DNA of 64,000 nt from Emergomyces orientalis. Taxonomy: Eukaryota; Ascomycota; Eurotiomycetes; Onygenales; Ajellomycetaceae. The stretch is from assembly GCA_002110485.1 (NCBI GenBank), contig MOWL01000089.1, positions 682,001-746,000 of the forward strand, given 5' to 3'. The position numbers were made by a program, and so were the translations under genes. Shown here piece by piece: positions 1-9,444 of this stretch (the stretch's first letter is position 1; each line of letters starts with the position of its first letter). The notes under the pieces are model-generated. The model worked only from the letters and a program-made list of their open reading frames with translations. It was not told where the DNA came from and ran no database searches.

Positions 1-625
1 TCCCACTGCATGTGATTCTGTTGGGAGTTCTTTCAGAGCAGTTCATAAGCATTCGCGGAGATCTGCTTGAGGTTCATGGTGCTATGAATATCATTCTTGT
101 GTACACAATCTTCATTAGGGAAGATGAGCATTCTGTTTCAGGTGTTCAAGAGAATACTCTGTTCAGCTAATCAAGAGATCTCTAGCATGAGATTGTAATC
201 TAGGTTCTCTATCTCATATGCATAAGCATTCTCTTGTCGGTGCCCGCCGATGTCTATATCTAATTTCATCATATAACGGGTGTAAGCATCTTTCGGGCCG
301 TCGAATCCAGTGAGGAGTCGGGGCTTGGGTAAAGGGATATGCTGGAGATTACGGCGTTTTACGATTGAAGATTTGATCATTGCATAATGGCATAGACCAC
401 TGTCTACCATGGCATTCATATTGTACGTGCTATCTATCACGGTAGATACAAGAATCGCGTTCATTGCCATCTTTTCTTCAAATTGTTGTCATTCAATCTT
501 CTCTAGCTCCTGTCAGCAAGTTTTCACAGGAGCTAGTCTTTTCTCTGTCTTGAAGCTTCCATTGAGACACTCTCTTCATCGTCGCCCAAATCCTCTTTCA
601 CTATGGTGTGGTTGATGCGGACTCT
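1..625 (-). pseudogene. Decayed retroelement, protease-like part
   Basis: This is the downstream half of an old retroelement on the minus strand, cut in two by the copia insertion at 631-6268. The readable block is 470-171. It contains a DSG triad in the context AMVDSGLCHYAMIKSS, as in retroviral-type aspartic proteases of fungal LTR elements, and ends near a YNLML segment that resembles the second conserved protease region. The frame closes at 171-173 with TGA where related proteins usually carry Trp, consistent with TGG to TGA. Between 625 and 471 the frame is broken by several stops, and beyond 171 it degrades to the window edge. No reverse transcriptase is visible here; it would lie left of the window. 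Gypsy-type is likely from the Gag-knuckle-protease order but is not proved. Confidence 0.6.
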
Positions 626-630
626 CTTAG

Positions 631-962
631 TATGAGAGATTTTTAAATGGTAGAATGTTCGCGTACAAATGAAAAAGTGAAGTTAAAAATTGAATTTTTT
701 GGGCTCCCCTCCTCCCCATATCTACAGGTTTTCCACGGCTTTTTATAACCATGAATCTCTCGCTAGCTATATTACAAAATATGCCCATATAGGGGCATGT
801 TACATACAATAATCAATAGTCTGTCATATACCAAATGAAATATCCAAATTAGGTGGAAACTAGGAGAAAAATAACGATAGTAGATGGAGTGGCGTATTTG
901 GTGGAGATTTGAATGGTTCGATGCATCCGTTTGGCGCTTGATTAATAATCAGGTGTTTGACA
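631..962 (-). repeat. 3' LTR of the copia element
   Basis: 332 bp, matching 5937-6268 except at one base (A at about 667, G in the other copy). In element orientation it begins TGTCAAAC and ends CTCATA, so the ends are TG and TA rather than the usual TG and CA. The boundaries are set by the flanking CTTAG duplication. Confidence 0.93.
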
Positions 963-972
963 TACCCCCTCA
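963..972 (-). other. Polypurine tract of the copia element
   Basis: On the minus strand TGAGGGGGTA directly precedes the 3' LTR start. This is the place and composition expected of the plus-strand DNA primer in an LTR element. Confidence 0.7.
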
Positions 973-1032
973 CCAAATGAGCCGCATATAAGCAGTAGTA
1001 TAAGGAAAAATGAATGAATGGTGATTTTTTTT

Positions 1033-4000
1033 TTAGCGAATCTGAGCGCTAATATCAGTTAAACCAAGCATTTGTACGAATTCGGCGTGTTTTTGACCTC
1101 CAAGAGGCTTGGTCATTCCGTCGGCAATCATCGAATTGGTATCCACCCATTGGATAGCTAGTCGCCCGGCGGCTACTTGCTCACGGAGCCAGTGGTTATG
1201 GATGTCAACATGACGTAGCTTGGTTGCTAATTGAGGTGCTGCGGCGGTTAGGAGACGGATAGTCTGCCGATTATCATTATGAATGACGAGCTGGCACTGT
1301 GTATTCAAACCAAGCTGTTTGAAGACTCGATCCCACCATATAGCCTCTTTTGCTGCAGTGGATAGAGCAAGAAGTTCAGATTCTGTAGAGGACGTGCTCA
1401 CAGATCGTTGTTTGGATGACTTCCAATCAATCACTCCTCCAAATAAGGAGAATATCATGCCGTGGGTACTCCGGCGTGTAGTCGGGTCATCAGCGAATGC
1501 TGCATCCGCGTGGATGATGAAATCTGGGGTAGACGAGTTAGGCGCGGGAGCTGCGTATTCAATCGCCAGATGGCGCGTTTGATTAGCGAATGCAATTACT
1601 CGGTCAATTAGATCACGGTGTTGAGGGCCCGGATTCTTCATAAAATCAGCTAGGGCGCTAGCGGCGTATGCGAGATCCGGCCTCGTTCCGACAGCAGGGT
1701 AGATTAGTGATCCCATTCGGCATTGGTAGGCGTGGATCTCTTGTGGGGATGCCACACCATCGTATGGGCGTAGGTCTTCCTTAGGCAATGGCATTTGATA
1801 GCGAGTTAGACGTTCTAGGTTAAATTTAACGGCTATTTTAGCCATATAGCTGTCCTGGCATAACCAGAGCTTGTGTTCGTGGCGGTCTCGAAGGATACGA
1901 ATCCCGAGGAACCAGTTCAAATTTCCCATATCTCGTAGGTTGTACGCGGATGTGAGATTTTGTTTGAAATGTTCAAACTCTGCACGGTGATCTCTATGAT
2001 ACAGAACCACAATATCATCAACATAGAAGAACACTGTAAGCTTTTCACTAGTGTAGAGACATGGCTCCTCACTAATTGAATGTAAACCTAGCTTTCGAAG
2101 CTGGGATCCGAGCTCGTTATTCCATAAAAGAGGGGACTCAGGTAATCCGTATAGAGCTCTCTTTAGAAGAAGATATCGGCCAGGGCAGCTATATCCTTGA
2201 GCTGGCATGACATAAACAGTGTGCTTGATTCGGGCGTTTAAGAAGGCGTTAACGGCGTCAAATTGATGTGCTTCAAAATCAAATGCCGCAGTGATTGCCA
2301 TGAGAACACGGAAGACTTTCATTGCTAAAGTGGATGAATAGGTCTCTGATACTTCATTATATGAGAGATCACCTCTGACAACTAATCTTGCTTTGAATTT
2401 GACTAGATAACCATCTGTATCAAATTTGTAGGTGTATATCCATATCATGGGTAGGGCTTGGACTTCGGATTGAGAAGGGATTTCAACCTCCTGCCAGCAT
2501 TGACATGCTTCAAGAGCTTTATACTCAAGGTCCGCGGCTATTCGCCATTCTCTGGCGTAGGGGTGTTTCATAGCCGCGTTCCAACCACGTGGTGGCGGGG
2601 GCAGCGTATCCCTATGGATCTTAGGCAGGTCTGGAGGTTTCAATGATGTGGGTTCGGTTGATATGCCGTTCGCGAACGCAGTGTAAAAAGCAGTATATGA
2701 CTCTGCGCTTGTGGCATATGCAAAGGCTCGGTCCTTGTTCGGCTTCCGTTTTCTTTTATCACTGACTATGTTAGAAGGTGAGATTTGACTGTGTATTTCG
2801 CGTCTTGGAGCATTTTGAATGGTAAGATTCTGTAGTGAGCTATCAAGTGATTCCATTAATTGGTTTGATGGATCATCAATCGCGGGGAATCCACTAGTTG
2901 GAGTTTCCATGATCTCGGACGAGATCTCGGCTTCGGGAAAGCTGCCAGGTGTTGGCATATCATGGCCATTCGGGCTAATTATAGGCACACTAGGCGGCGG
3001 AGGTGTTGGCTCCGGCGTGAGAGGCTCTTCGGGCGTTGAATCCTCCGTGGGCGGATCGGCAGATTTTGCTGTGGGTGGCCCGTGCTCTGAAACCCCTGCG
3101 GGTTTTTGAACCGCTGGTGTCATATAGGATAGTGAATCCTCGATTTCTCCAACCTTTTCCTCATCCGTTTCGTTAGCTATCCTGAGCTGAATCCCATTAG
3201 TAGTGGGTATAATAGACTCTAGTACATCCTCATCCGGCAGATTTAGAGGGTCAAAGAAGGTATTTTCATCAAATAGAACATCACGAGATTCAACAATCTC
3301 ATTTGACTGTGGGAGCCAGATTCGGAAAATGTTAGTTGAAGAGTAGCCAATTAAGAATCCAATCTTAGCTCTCGCGGCAAGCTTCAACATTTTTGGCATC
3401 TTTTTATTTAGTACATATGCCTTGCACCCATATGCCCGTAGATGTGAGAGTTCTGAACTTTTAATGATATCAGCATCTTGCGTATATTCAACTAGGACTC
3501 GGTTCGGGGACTTCCAGTTTAATGCCCGTGTGGGCGTTCGATTTAGTAGGTATGCCGCTGCCTCAGCAATCTCGGGCCAGAGGTTATGTGGGAATCTAGC
3601 TGCTATTCGCAATGTTCGTGTGGCTTTAATAATCATACCCCCTGAGCGTTCTGCGAGCCCGTTCTGCTCTGGCGTATAGGATGCTGAACGCTCTACAAGG
3701 ATTCCTTCATCACAGACCCATTGCTCAAACATGGAGGATAGAGATTTTTCCCCATCTGTGTGAAGTTTGAGAACATCTATACCCATCTGTTTCTTGATTA
3801 TAAGAATAGTATTCTTTATAAATTCAAAGGATTCAGATTTCTTTTTCATGCATCCAATTCTATGAAGGTGGGTGTACGGATCGTAGAGATGTGCAATATA
3901 TTTGAGACCATTGTAGGATTCCTCAATGTGGATTATATCAAAATGTAGGATTTCGAATGGGCGGCTCCCGCGGCTCATCGGTCTTCGGGACACAATGCTA

Positions 4001-4383
4001 TGCATCTTGCCGAGCCCGCAGGCTTCACAGTCTGCCGTTTTCGGCCCGTTAGCGAGCTTGGTTCCAGTGATCTCTATCGGGAGGTGTTCAAGAACTTCCG
4101 GGCCAGCGTGTGCCAGGCGTGTATGCCATAGGTTAGTAGTGGCTGGGATCGGTGGCCTGGGTAGTGCAGATCGTACTGCGAATGCTGTGTCTTTGATATT
4201 CAGACTATTCTTGATAATAGGGTTATACTCGAGGACGTATTTCTCATGGACATAGGTTAAATTGAATTTAGCAACCCATTCACTGTTGACTATAGTAAGA
4301 TTGAGTTCATCAATCCCTAGACCTTTCTTTTTGAAGAAAGGGGAGGCAGCGATATTTGTATGAAAGTTAGGGATGTATGCCAC
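1033..4383 (-). CDS. Copia Pol: integrase, reverse transcriptase, RNase H
   Basis: An open frame of about 1116 codons. Integrase zinc-binding His87/His92 and Cys119/Cys122 are followed by the catalytic triad Asp149 (HFDI), Asp210 (HTDG) and Glu245 (NGLAERSG). A Pro-rich linker covers about 430-500. Reverse transcriptase has Asp709 (QFDAVNAF), KRALYGLPESP and the FYVDD box at 786-790. RNase H has Asp960 (HADAAFADD) and Glu1003 (STESE). All catalytic residues look intact. There is no credible ATG start: the frame begins by overlapping the Gag frame at about 4317-4390 and is displaced from it by -1. Either a small indel has split one polyprotein or Pol is made by frameshifting. Copia elements usually use one continuous frame, so an indel is my preferred reading. 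Confidence 0.92.
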   Translation of the reverse strand: MAYIPNFHTNIAASPFFKKKGLGIDELNLTIVNSEWVAKFNLTYVHEKYVLEYNPIIKNSLNIKDTAFAVRSALPRPPIPATTNLWHTRLAHAGPEVLEHLPIEITGTKLANGPKTADCEACGLGKMHSIVSRRPMSRGSRPFEILHFDIIHIEESYNGLKYIAHLYDPYTHLHRIGCMKKKSESFEFIKNTILIIKKQMGIDVLKLHTDGEKSLSSMFEQWVCDEGILVERSASYTPEQNGLAERSGGMIIKATRTLRIAARFPHNLWPEIAEAAAYLLNRTPTRALNWKSPNRVLVEYTQDADIIKSSELSHLRAYGCKAYVLNKKMPKMLKLAARAKIGFLIGYSSTNIFRIWLPQSNEIVESRDVLFDENTFFDPLNLPDEDVLESIIPTTNGIQLRIANETDEEKVGEIEDSLSYMTPAVQKPAGVSEHGPPTAKSADPPTEDSTPEEPLTPEPTPPPPSVPIISPNGHDMPTPGSFPEAEISSEIMETPTSGFPAIDDPSNQLMESLDSSLQNLTIQNAPRREIHSQISPSNIVSDKRKRKPNKDRAFAYATSAESYTAFYTAFANGISTEPTSLKPPDLPKIHRDTLPPPPRGWNAAMKHPYAREWRIAADLEYKALEACQCWQEVEIPSQSEVQALPMIWIYTYKFDTDGYLVKFKARLVVRGDLSYNEVSETYSSTLAMKVFRVLMAITAAFDFEAHQFDAVNAFLNARIKHTVYVMPAQGYSCPGRYLLLKRALYGLPESPLLWNNELGSQLRKLGLHSISEEPCLYTSEKLTVFFYVDDIVVLYHRDHRAEFEHFKQNLTSAYNLRDMGNLNWFLGIRILRDRHEHKLWLCQDSYMAKIAVKFNLERLTRYQMPLPKEDLRPYDGVASPQEIHAYQCRMGSLIYPAVGTRPDLAYAASALADFMKNPGPQHRDLIDRVIAFANQTRHLAIEYAAPAPNSSTPDFIIHADAAFADDPTTRRSTHGMIFSLFGGVIDWKSSKQRSVSTSSTESELLALSTAAKEAIWWDRVFKQLGLNTQCQLVIHNDNRQTIRLLTAAAPQLATKLRHVDIHNHWLREQVAAGRLAIQWVDTNSMIADGMTKPLGGQKHAEFVQMLGLTDISAQIR

Positions 4384-5726
4384 ATAAGTAGAAGTATGCG
4401 TTTTACCCCCTTAGATGAATTGACATTGATCCATACATTGCCTGTGCCCTGTATAGCCACCTTTGTGTTGCCTGCATATAGAAATGATTCCTTGACCTCT
4501 TCGAAGTTCTCAAAACGGCTCAAATTGTTGCACACATGTTTATTAGCCCCAGTATCGTATATGAAGCTATTTTGTAGTGGATACTGATAGCTTCCACCAT
4601 GTTCCATTGTAAAAGCAGTTGTTGCAAGAGCAGTATGCTCCTCTGATTCTGAATCATTCTCTGAGGTTTCAAATGCTGCTGCTACAGCAGAGGGTTGATC
4701 TCTGCTTGCTTTAGCAAGCACATTCTTCACTACTCTTTTTGTATGAGGGTTTTTTAACAATTGCTTCACCTTTGCCGCGGTCTCAGGGTTCGGTGTCCAC
4801 CCAGCTGGGTGTTTATCAGGGTTCAAATACCAACATTCAGTGAATCGGTGACGTATTCCGCATATGCAGGGACGGCTTATCGATGATTGATCTGAGGGTT
4901 TGGCGGGTGTAGTGGCTTTTTCAGCAGAATTCTCGGAGGCATTCTCAGAGGCAGCATTAGTCGTACGATCTTGATATGCCGCGAATATAGCATTCTGCTT
5001 AGTTGACTTTGATCTATCTTCTACTACTCGCGTTCTGCAGTGAGATCTAAAGAGATTGATCATTTCGCGGATTGAGAATGGATTCTTGCCGGTGATTAGA
5101 GTATTCTCCAGCTCCTGGCGGCGGAAATCGGTGAATTCTGGGTGAACCACCTGCGCAGCGTTTAAGAATCTATATAGGTTGCCACGTTCACTAGTGAACC
5201 CATCAACCTTATATTGAAGGACTAGATTGAGGCAGTTCTCCCATTCCAGTAGCCAATCAGATGGTGTTCTTTTTCGTACTTCTGAAGGCTTTGATAGCTT
5301 CAAAAATCGGTTCGTAAGCTCTACTTCTCGCTGGCGAGTAGTAGGAGCAATGTAATCTTTCAATTCCTTCAAGATTTTCCGTGGATTTACTTCTTTGGAC
5401 AAGAAGAGTCGGATATTCGGGTCTATACTGCTCATTATATGGGTGTACAATTCCCTTGCACTTTTGAGATAGACATTATACTCAGCAACATGTTCTTTAT
5501 GTAGAAACAGATGTGATTGACTGGCATGTGCCATCTCAGGTGTGTCATATCCTTCTGGCACCTCATAGCGAGGAGGCTTTGAAGGGGGAGGAATCTCTTC
5601 AGTGTCGAGATCAATATATTCATTAAAACCAAGAGCATATGCTTTGGCTTGAACTCCATCATACCATAGGTCCCAATCCTTCTCGGATGCGAGGATAATC
5701 TCCTTATTGGCCATAGTAGTCATCAT
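4317..5726 (-). CDS. Copia Gag with protease
   Basis: A 469-aa frame. The N-terminal two thirds resemble a UBN2-type copia Gag (tryptophan-rich start with DWDLWYDG). A variant Cys/His cluster, CICGIRHRFTEC followed by PAGW, matches the nucleocapsid motif of fungal copia elements. The aspartic protease active site DTGA with KHVC follows at about residues 390-400. Integrase should follow in the same frame, but after KRILLLM the sequence runs into about 25 codons unlike any copia protein and stops at 4317, while the expected YIPNFHTN stretch continues in the -1 frame. The start ATG at 5726 lies about 210 nt after the 5' LTR; a second in-frame Met is the next codon. Confidence 0.88.
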   Translation of the reverse strand: MMTTMANKEIILASEKDWDLWYDGVQAKAYALGFNEYIDLDTEEIPPPSKPPRYEVPEGYDTPEMAHASQSHLFLHKEHVAEYNVYLKSARELYTHIMSSIDPNIRLFLSKEVNPRKILKELKDYIAPTTRQREVELTNRFLKLSKPSEVRKRTPSDWLLEWENCLNLVLQYKVDGFTSERGNLYRFLNAAQVVHPEFTDFRRQELENTLITGKNPFSIREMINLFRSHCRTRVVEDRSKSTKQNAIFAAYQDRTTNAASENASENSAEKATTPAKPSDQSSISRPCICGIRHRFTECWYLNPDKHPAGWTPNPETAAKVKQLLKNPHTKRVVKNVLAKASRDQPSAVAAAFETSENDSESEEHTALATTAFTMEHGGSYQYPLQNSFIYDTGANKHVCNNLSRFENFEEVKESFLYAGNTKVAIQGTGNVWINVNSSKGVKRILLLMWHTSLTFIQISLPPLSSKRKV

Positions 5727-5906
5727 GTGTTCGATGAGCGTGTAGTAGGCGTTTATATAGAAGCGTAGTAAGGTTGGTCTGTAGAGTAGTGGTAGTCTGT
5801 TTGAGAGTTTTAACCGCAGATTTTTCTTCGGCGAAGTTGATTCGAATGTATTCAGAAAATCTCATATAAAAATAGGAATGTATTCCTAATTGTATTTGAA
5901 TTGGGT

Positions 5907-5936
5907 TGGCGCAGTAGTTGCACCCGGGCTCATAAC
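5907..5936 (-). other. Primer-binding site, tRNA-Met 5' half
   Basis: Directly next to the 5' LTR. On the plus strand it reads GGCGCAG, then 11 nt, then GGGCTCATAAC. This matches the D arm and anticodon arm of a eukaryotic tRNA-Met (CAU anticodon in the loop CUCAUAA). The element RNA is therefore complementary to the 5' half of tRNA-Met ending in the anticodon loop, the unusual priming mode described for Drosophila copia. Whether the initiator or elongator tRNA is used cannot be told here. Confidence 0.75.
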
Positions 5937-6268
5937 TATGAGAGATTTTTAAATGGTAGAATGTTCGCGTACGAATGAAAAAGTGAAGTTAAAAATTGAA
6001 TTTTTTGGGCTCCCCTCCTCCCCATATCTACAGGTTTTCCACGGCTTTTTATAACCATGAATCTCTCGCTAGCTATATTACAAAATATGCCCATATAGGG
6101 GCATGTTACATACAATAATCAATAGTCTGTCATATACCAAATGAAATATCCAAATTAGGTGGAAACTAGGAGAAAAATAACGATAGTAGATGGAGTGGCG
6201 TATTTGGTGGAGATTTGAATGGTTCGATGCATCCGTTTGGCGCTTGATTAATAATCAGGTGTTTGACA
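5937..6268 (-). repeat. 5' LTR of the copia element
   Basis: 332 bp, one mismatch to 631-962. The element promoter should lie in it; no clear TATA position can be assigned. It ends next to the tRNA-Met-type primer-binding site. Confidence 0.93.
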
Positions 6269-7363
6269 CTTAGGTGGAACATGGTCAGAATGGCAGTTGA
6301 CAGCAATGTGGCCTGTACGCTCGCAATTGATGCAGACTCTGTGTTGTTGTTGATCGGCCGCCTCTTCAGCTGTCAGTCCAGGGACTCGGAAGCCCGGTCG
6401 GGCAGCAGAGACTCTAGCTTGAGTGTAGGTGTTTGAGTCCACTCAATCCATTGCATCTGTGTTGTTCCTGGTCGCCGACATGTTGGCAGCTGAAGTATAA
6501 TGTCTATCATCACCTGTCTGTATGCTCTTCAGCTTTGTGAGACAATCATTCAATCTTCATAATTAAATGCAGAATGTCTTGTAAGTGAAGACTTCTTCAA
6601 CACTGACAAGAGTCTTCAGCAGTTCAAATGTCAAAGCTTTCTTCAGCATGCTGATCTTCATTCAATTCTCTCAGAGTTGGCCTCCTGCTTCTAAGATCTT
6701 AGTGTTGAAATCAGGTAAAAAGGTTGTAAGAGAGGTGTTTCTCTGGCATGTGTTCTGCAGCCAGTCTAGTGCCTTCTGCTGTGTTGCTGTATCCTTGAAC
6801 AAGATATCAAGATGTTTGAAGATGTTTTCAGGTGTGCAAAGTGATGATTCACAGGTTTCTATTCATGAGTGAAACTTCTGTCTGGCATGATTCTTCAGTC
6901 GGCTGTACACATACTATTCTTGATTGATCAAGAAACCAATGGCATCTTCATTCACATCTAGCTTTGCAAGCATCTCCAACTTCCACAGCGAGTATAAGGT
7001 GAGGTCAGAAGTGTCGAAGTACATGAAAGTGCTTAGGCATTCTTTTGATGATTGTGCTGTGCTAGACTTTGTTGACACCTCTACAGGTTCTGCTGACAGA
7101 GGTGTTGCGGCTTCCGCAGCAGAAGTCTGACTTGTCAGTTGTTGCTGAATCTCTTCATATTGACATTGCTGGTTCGCGTGCATGTCAGTGATCTGCTGCT
7201 GCTGCAGTTTCAACATTGTTTGAAGCCACTGTGGCATCTCATTGATGTTCACTGCCATTGAGGGTTCGCTGATATCATTCATGATGACTGACAATGTTGT
7301 GTCTTGGAATTCTTCGCTGAAGGATTCTTCAGGTTCAGAGAAGTATTCATATGAAAACTTCAT
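6269..7363 (-). pseudogene. Decayed retroelement Gag with zinc knuckle
   Basis: Upstream half of the older element. It starts with ATG at 7363 and is open for 149 codons to a TAG at 6914. The same frame then continues with recognisable Gag sequence (KALDWLQ, FLPDFNTKILEAGGQL) across TGA at 6863-6865 and TGA at 6671-6673. After a degraded stretch another frame carries the CCHC nucleocapsid knuckle CINCERTGHIAVNC at about 6300-6345, ending at the copia target site with codons for PPK. Several of the stops sit where Trp is expected (for example before YVYSRL and after the GGQL block), consistent with G-to-A changes at TGG. The family is a fungal LTR-element Gag; the superfamily is not certain from this part. 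Confidence 0.7.
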
Positions 7364-7850
7364 ACATCTGGAGTATCAGAACTCTCAGGTCTTTCACTGA
7401 TATGTCTCTTTCATGAGATCTAGTTGTGGGGTCAAGACAATTGATGAGCAAGCTTCTTCTATCTAGTAGAGATTCAATGACTGCTAGCTAGTCATCTTCT
7501 TTATTTCTTACACATTGTTACATATTTGGATAGTTGAATAATCATTTCTCATAAGAATATGAATGAATGTTTTCTAAGTGTAACAGACCTATGCTGAAGA
7601 GCTCAGCACTAATATAGATCTTATATAACAAAAAGTAGAAAACATTAAGGAAAAGAAAAGAAAAGAAAAAACATTTGAGTGTGAACACATGAGATTCTTT
7701 TATGAGCCTGGCAGGGCAGATAATCATATTTCCAATTGGCGTGGCCGCTAGGTCGGCAAAAACCATGGAGCTTCCATTGGCATGCGAGCGGAATGGTCTA
7801 CTAACATGGGCGTAGCCCATCACACCTTCAATTCAATCTGGAAATGACTT
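7364..7850. other. Leader or LTR remnant of the older element
   Basis: Non-coding, upstream of the decayed Gag in its own orientation, so the 5' leader and perhaps an LTR would be expected here. I found no convincing LTR partner in the window or a primer-binding site. 7680-7830 is less AT-rich than its surroundings. Confidence 0.3.
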
Positions 7851-7896
7851 AGATTGGAATAGATATCTAGATTGAAATAGATATCTAGATTGGAAT
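7851..7896. repeat. 18-bp tandem repeat, 2.6 copies
   Basis: The unit AGATTGGAATAGATATCT begins at 7851, 7869 and 7887 (partial), with one mismatch in the second copy. It lies at the left edge of the LINE fragment and may mark its insertion junction. Confidence 0.8.
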
Positions 7897-7899
7897 GAA

Positions 7900-9268
7900 A
7901 GTCAAGAAAATCAAGAAAATGAGAGAAATAGAAAAAAAATCCCTTCTCAACTATATAGAGTATGCTCAATGATTAAAAATGAGTTCTCCTCATTAAATAT
8001 TGAAAAGATTGAACACAAAAAGCTATATTCATGGAAAGAAAAACTAGACTCAATGATTTCAATTGAAATAAGCGCATTATCAAAACCAGAAGAAGCTGAG
8101 AATCATAGAAGAATAATAGAGAAAATTGATTTTAAAAAGTCAATTCTAATCTATTCAGATGATTCAATGAATGAAAATAAAGGCCTAGAAGCTGGAATAG
8201 CATATACAGAAGATAATTACAAATATACATCAGATTCATGGAATATTGGAAATGAATGTGAAGTATTTGATGCTGAATTATATACTATTATGAAAGCTTT
8301 TAAACTGATAGAAATAAAAGCTTCAAAAAGAAAAGATATGAAAGAAGCATGGATTTTTTCAGATAGTCAAGCAGCTTTGAAAAGAATTCAAAAGAATGAA
8401 ATTCATAATGATCAAATGAATATAGAAGTAATTCTAAAGATATGCAAAAGAATTCAATTAAAATATAAGACAAAGATATATCTGAGCTGGGTTCCTGCTC
8501 ATATAAATATACATGGAAATGAGCTTGCTGATGAAGCAGCAAAGAAAGGAATAGAACTAAATATTGCAAGTTCAAAAATAGTTTCATGGTCTTTTATTAA
8601 AAGAAAGATAAAAGAGAATTGCTTAGAAAAATGGCATAAAATATGAGAAAAACAAAGAAAAAGTCCTCACTATCTTAGATTTGAAACTAAATCTAAATGG
8701 AAATCATACTCTATTAAGTGCAAGAAGAAGCTTTTCTTCTCAATCATTCAATTGAAACTAGATCATGGCTATTTCAAATCTTATTTGAAAAGAATATCTG
8801 ATATTGAAAGTGAAAATTGTGAATATTGTGACTCTCTTGAAGACCCAGAACATATCTTAATGAATTGCTCATTAAATCAAGAACTTAGAGCTGAACTGAG
8901 ATATAAATATAAGCTGAGAGAAATGAATATGAAACTACTATTTTCAACTGAAATAGACAGTCAATATTTAATTGATTTTCTCAATGAAACTCAAATAGCT
9001 ACTAGAAATCAATTCTATTTCAAAGATGAAAATATAAATGAATGAGAATCTGAAATATTCTTTATAAAAACTGCTAGATATTATATAATATCTCACTATT
9101 TCTTTTGTGTTAGAGTCTGTCTTTTATTTCCTTTGTATTCATGTCATGAGTTATTTTATCTATCATTAATTTATTTTCTTTTGTAATCACTTGAAAATTA
9201 TATGAAAAAAAGAGAATATAAATAATCTTCAAAGATATTTATAAATAAATAAATAAAAAAAGAAAAAT
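7900..9268 (+). mobile_element. 5'-truncated LINE (Tad1-like) fragment
   Basis: Only the 3' end of a non-LTR retrotransposon remains: the tail of the second frame (RNase H and C-terminal CCHC motif), a 3' UTR, and an (AAAT)n/A-rich tail at about 9236-9268. Truncation at the 5' end and an A-rich 3' end are normal for LINE copies. The stretch is strikingly AT-rich, with Lys, Ile, Asn and Glu dominating the translation, which fits heavy C-to-T mutation. No flanking target duplication was identified. Confidence 0.75.
7969..9045 (+). pseudogene. LINE ORF2 C-terminus: RNase H and CCHC
   Basis: One frame runs from at least 7930 to 9045, interrupted only by TGA at 8644-8646. The RNase H fold keeps its acidic residues: SDDS at about 8156, FDAELYT at about 8268, FSDSQAA at about 8360, and the VPAHINIHGNELADEA block at about 8493. 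After the stop, the C-terminal motif CEYC...HILMNC (CX2CX7HX4C) follows, as in Tad1/I-type LINE proteins. Reverse transcriptase and endonuclease are absent. The ATG at 7969 is internal, not a true start. A single stop in such AT-biased sequence suggests constraint was lost recently or that mutation ran mainly at non-stop-forming sites. Confidence 0.75.
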
Positions 9269-9444
9269 CAATTTGCTGACTATTCTGGGCTGGAATTCAA
9301 GTATTGCAAGTGCTATTTGTTTGAAGAAAAAATGTATAGTAATTAGTATTAAAGTTAGAAAAATTCTGAGACTCTTTGAGTCTCAGATAGATATCATAGT
9401 CTCTGACTGCATATATATCTATAATTGAAGAATAATAATAATAA
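9046..9444. other. LINE 3' UTR and AT-rich spacer
   Basis: AT-rich, no coding signal. It holds the 3' UTR and A-rich tail of the LINE fragment, then a spacer with a short (AAT)n run at about 9432-9446 just before the first 587-bp repeat. Confidence 0.5.

Larger units (their letters stand above)
631..6268 (-). mobile_element. Ty1/copia LTR retrotransposon, nearly complete
   Basis: Full-length element read on the minus strand: 5' LTR 5937-6268, primer-binding site, Gag-protease frame, Pol frame (integrase, reverse transcriptase, RNase H), polypurine tract, 3' LTR 631-962. Integrase before reverse transcriptase is the copia order. A 5-bp direct repeat CTTAG (626-630 and 6269-6273) flanks it and is read as the target-site duplication. 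The LTRs differ at one position of 332, so the insertion is recent. Its base composition is balanced, unlike the AT-rich elements beside it. It landed inside an older retroelement just after that element's zinc-knuckle coding region. Gag and Pol lie in different frames, so self-mobility is uncertain. Confidence 0.95.

Noticed and set aside
5907..5936. A real tRNA-Met gene
   Set aside because: Only the 5' half is present and it abuts an LTR, so it is the primer-binding site.
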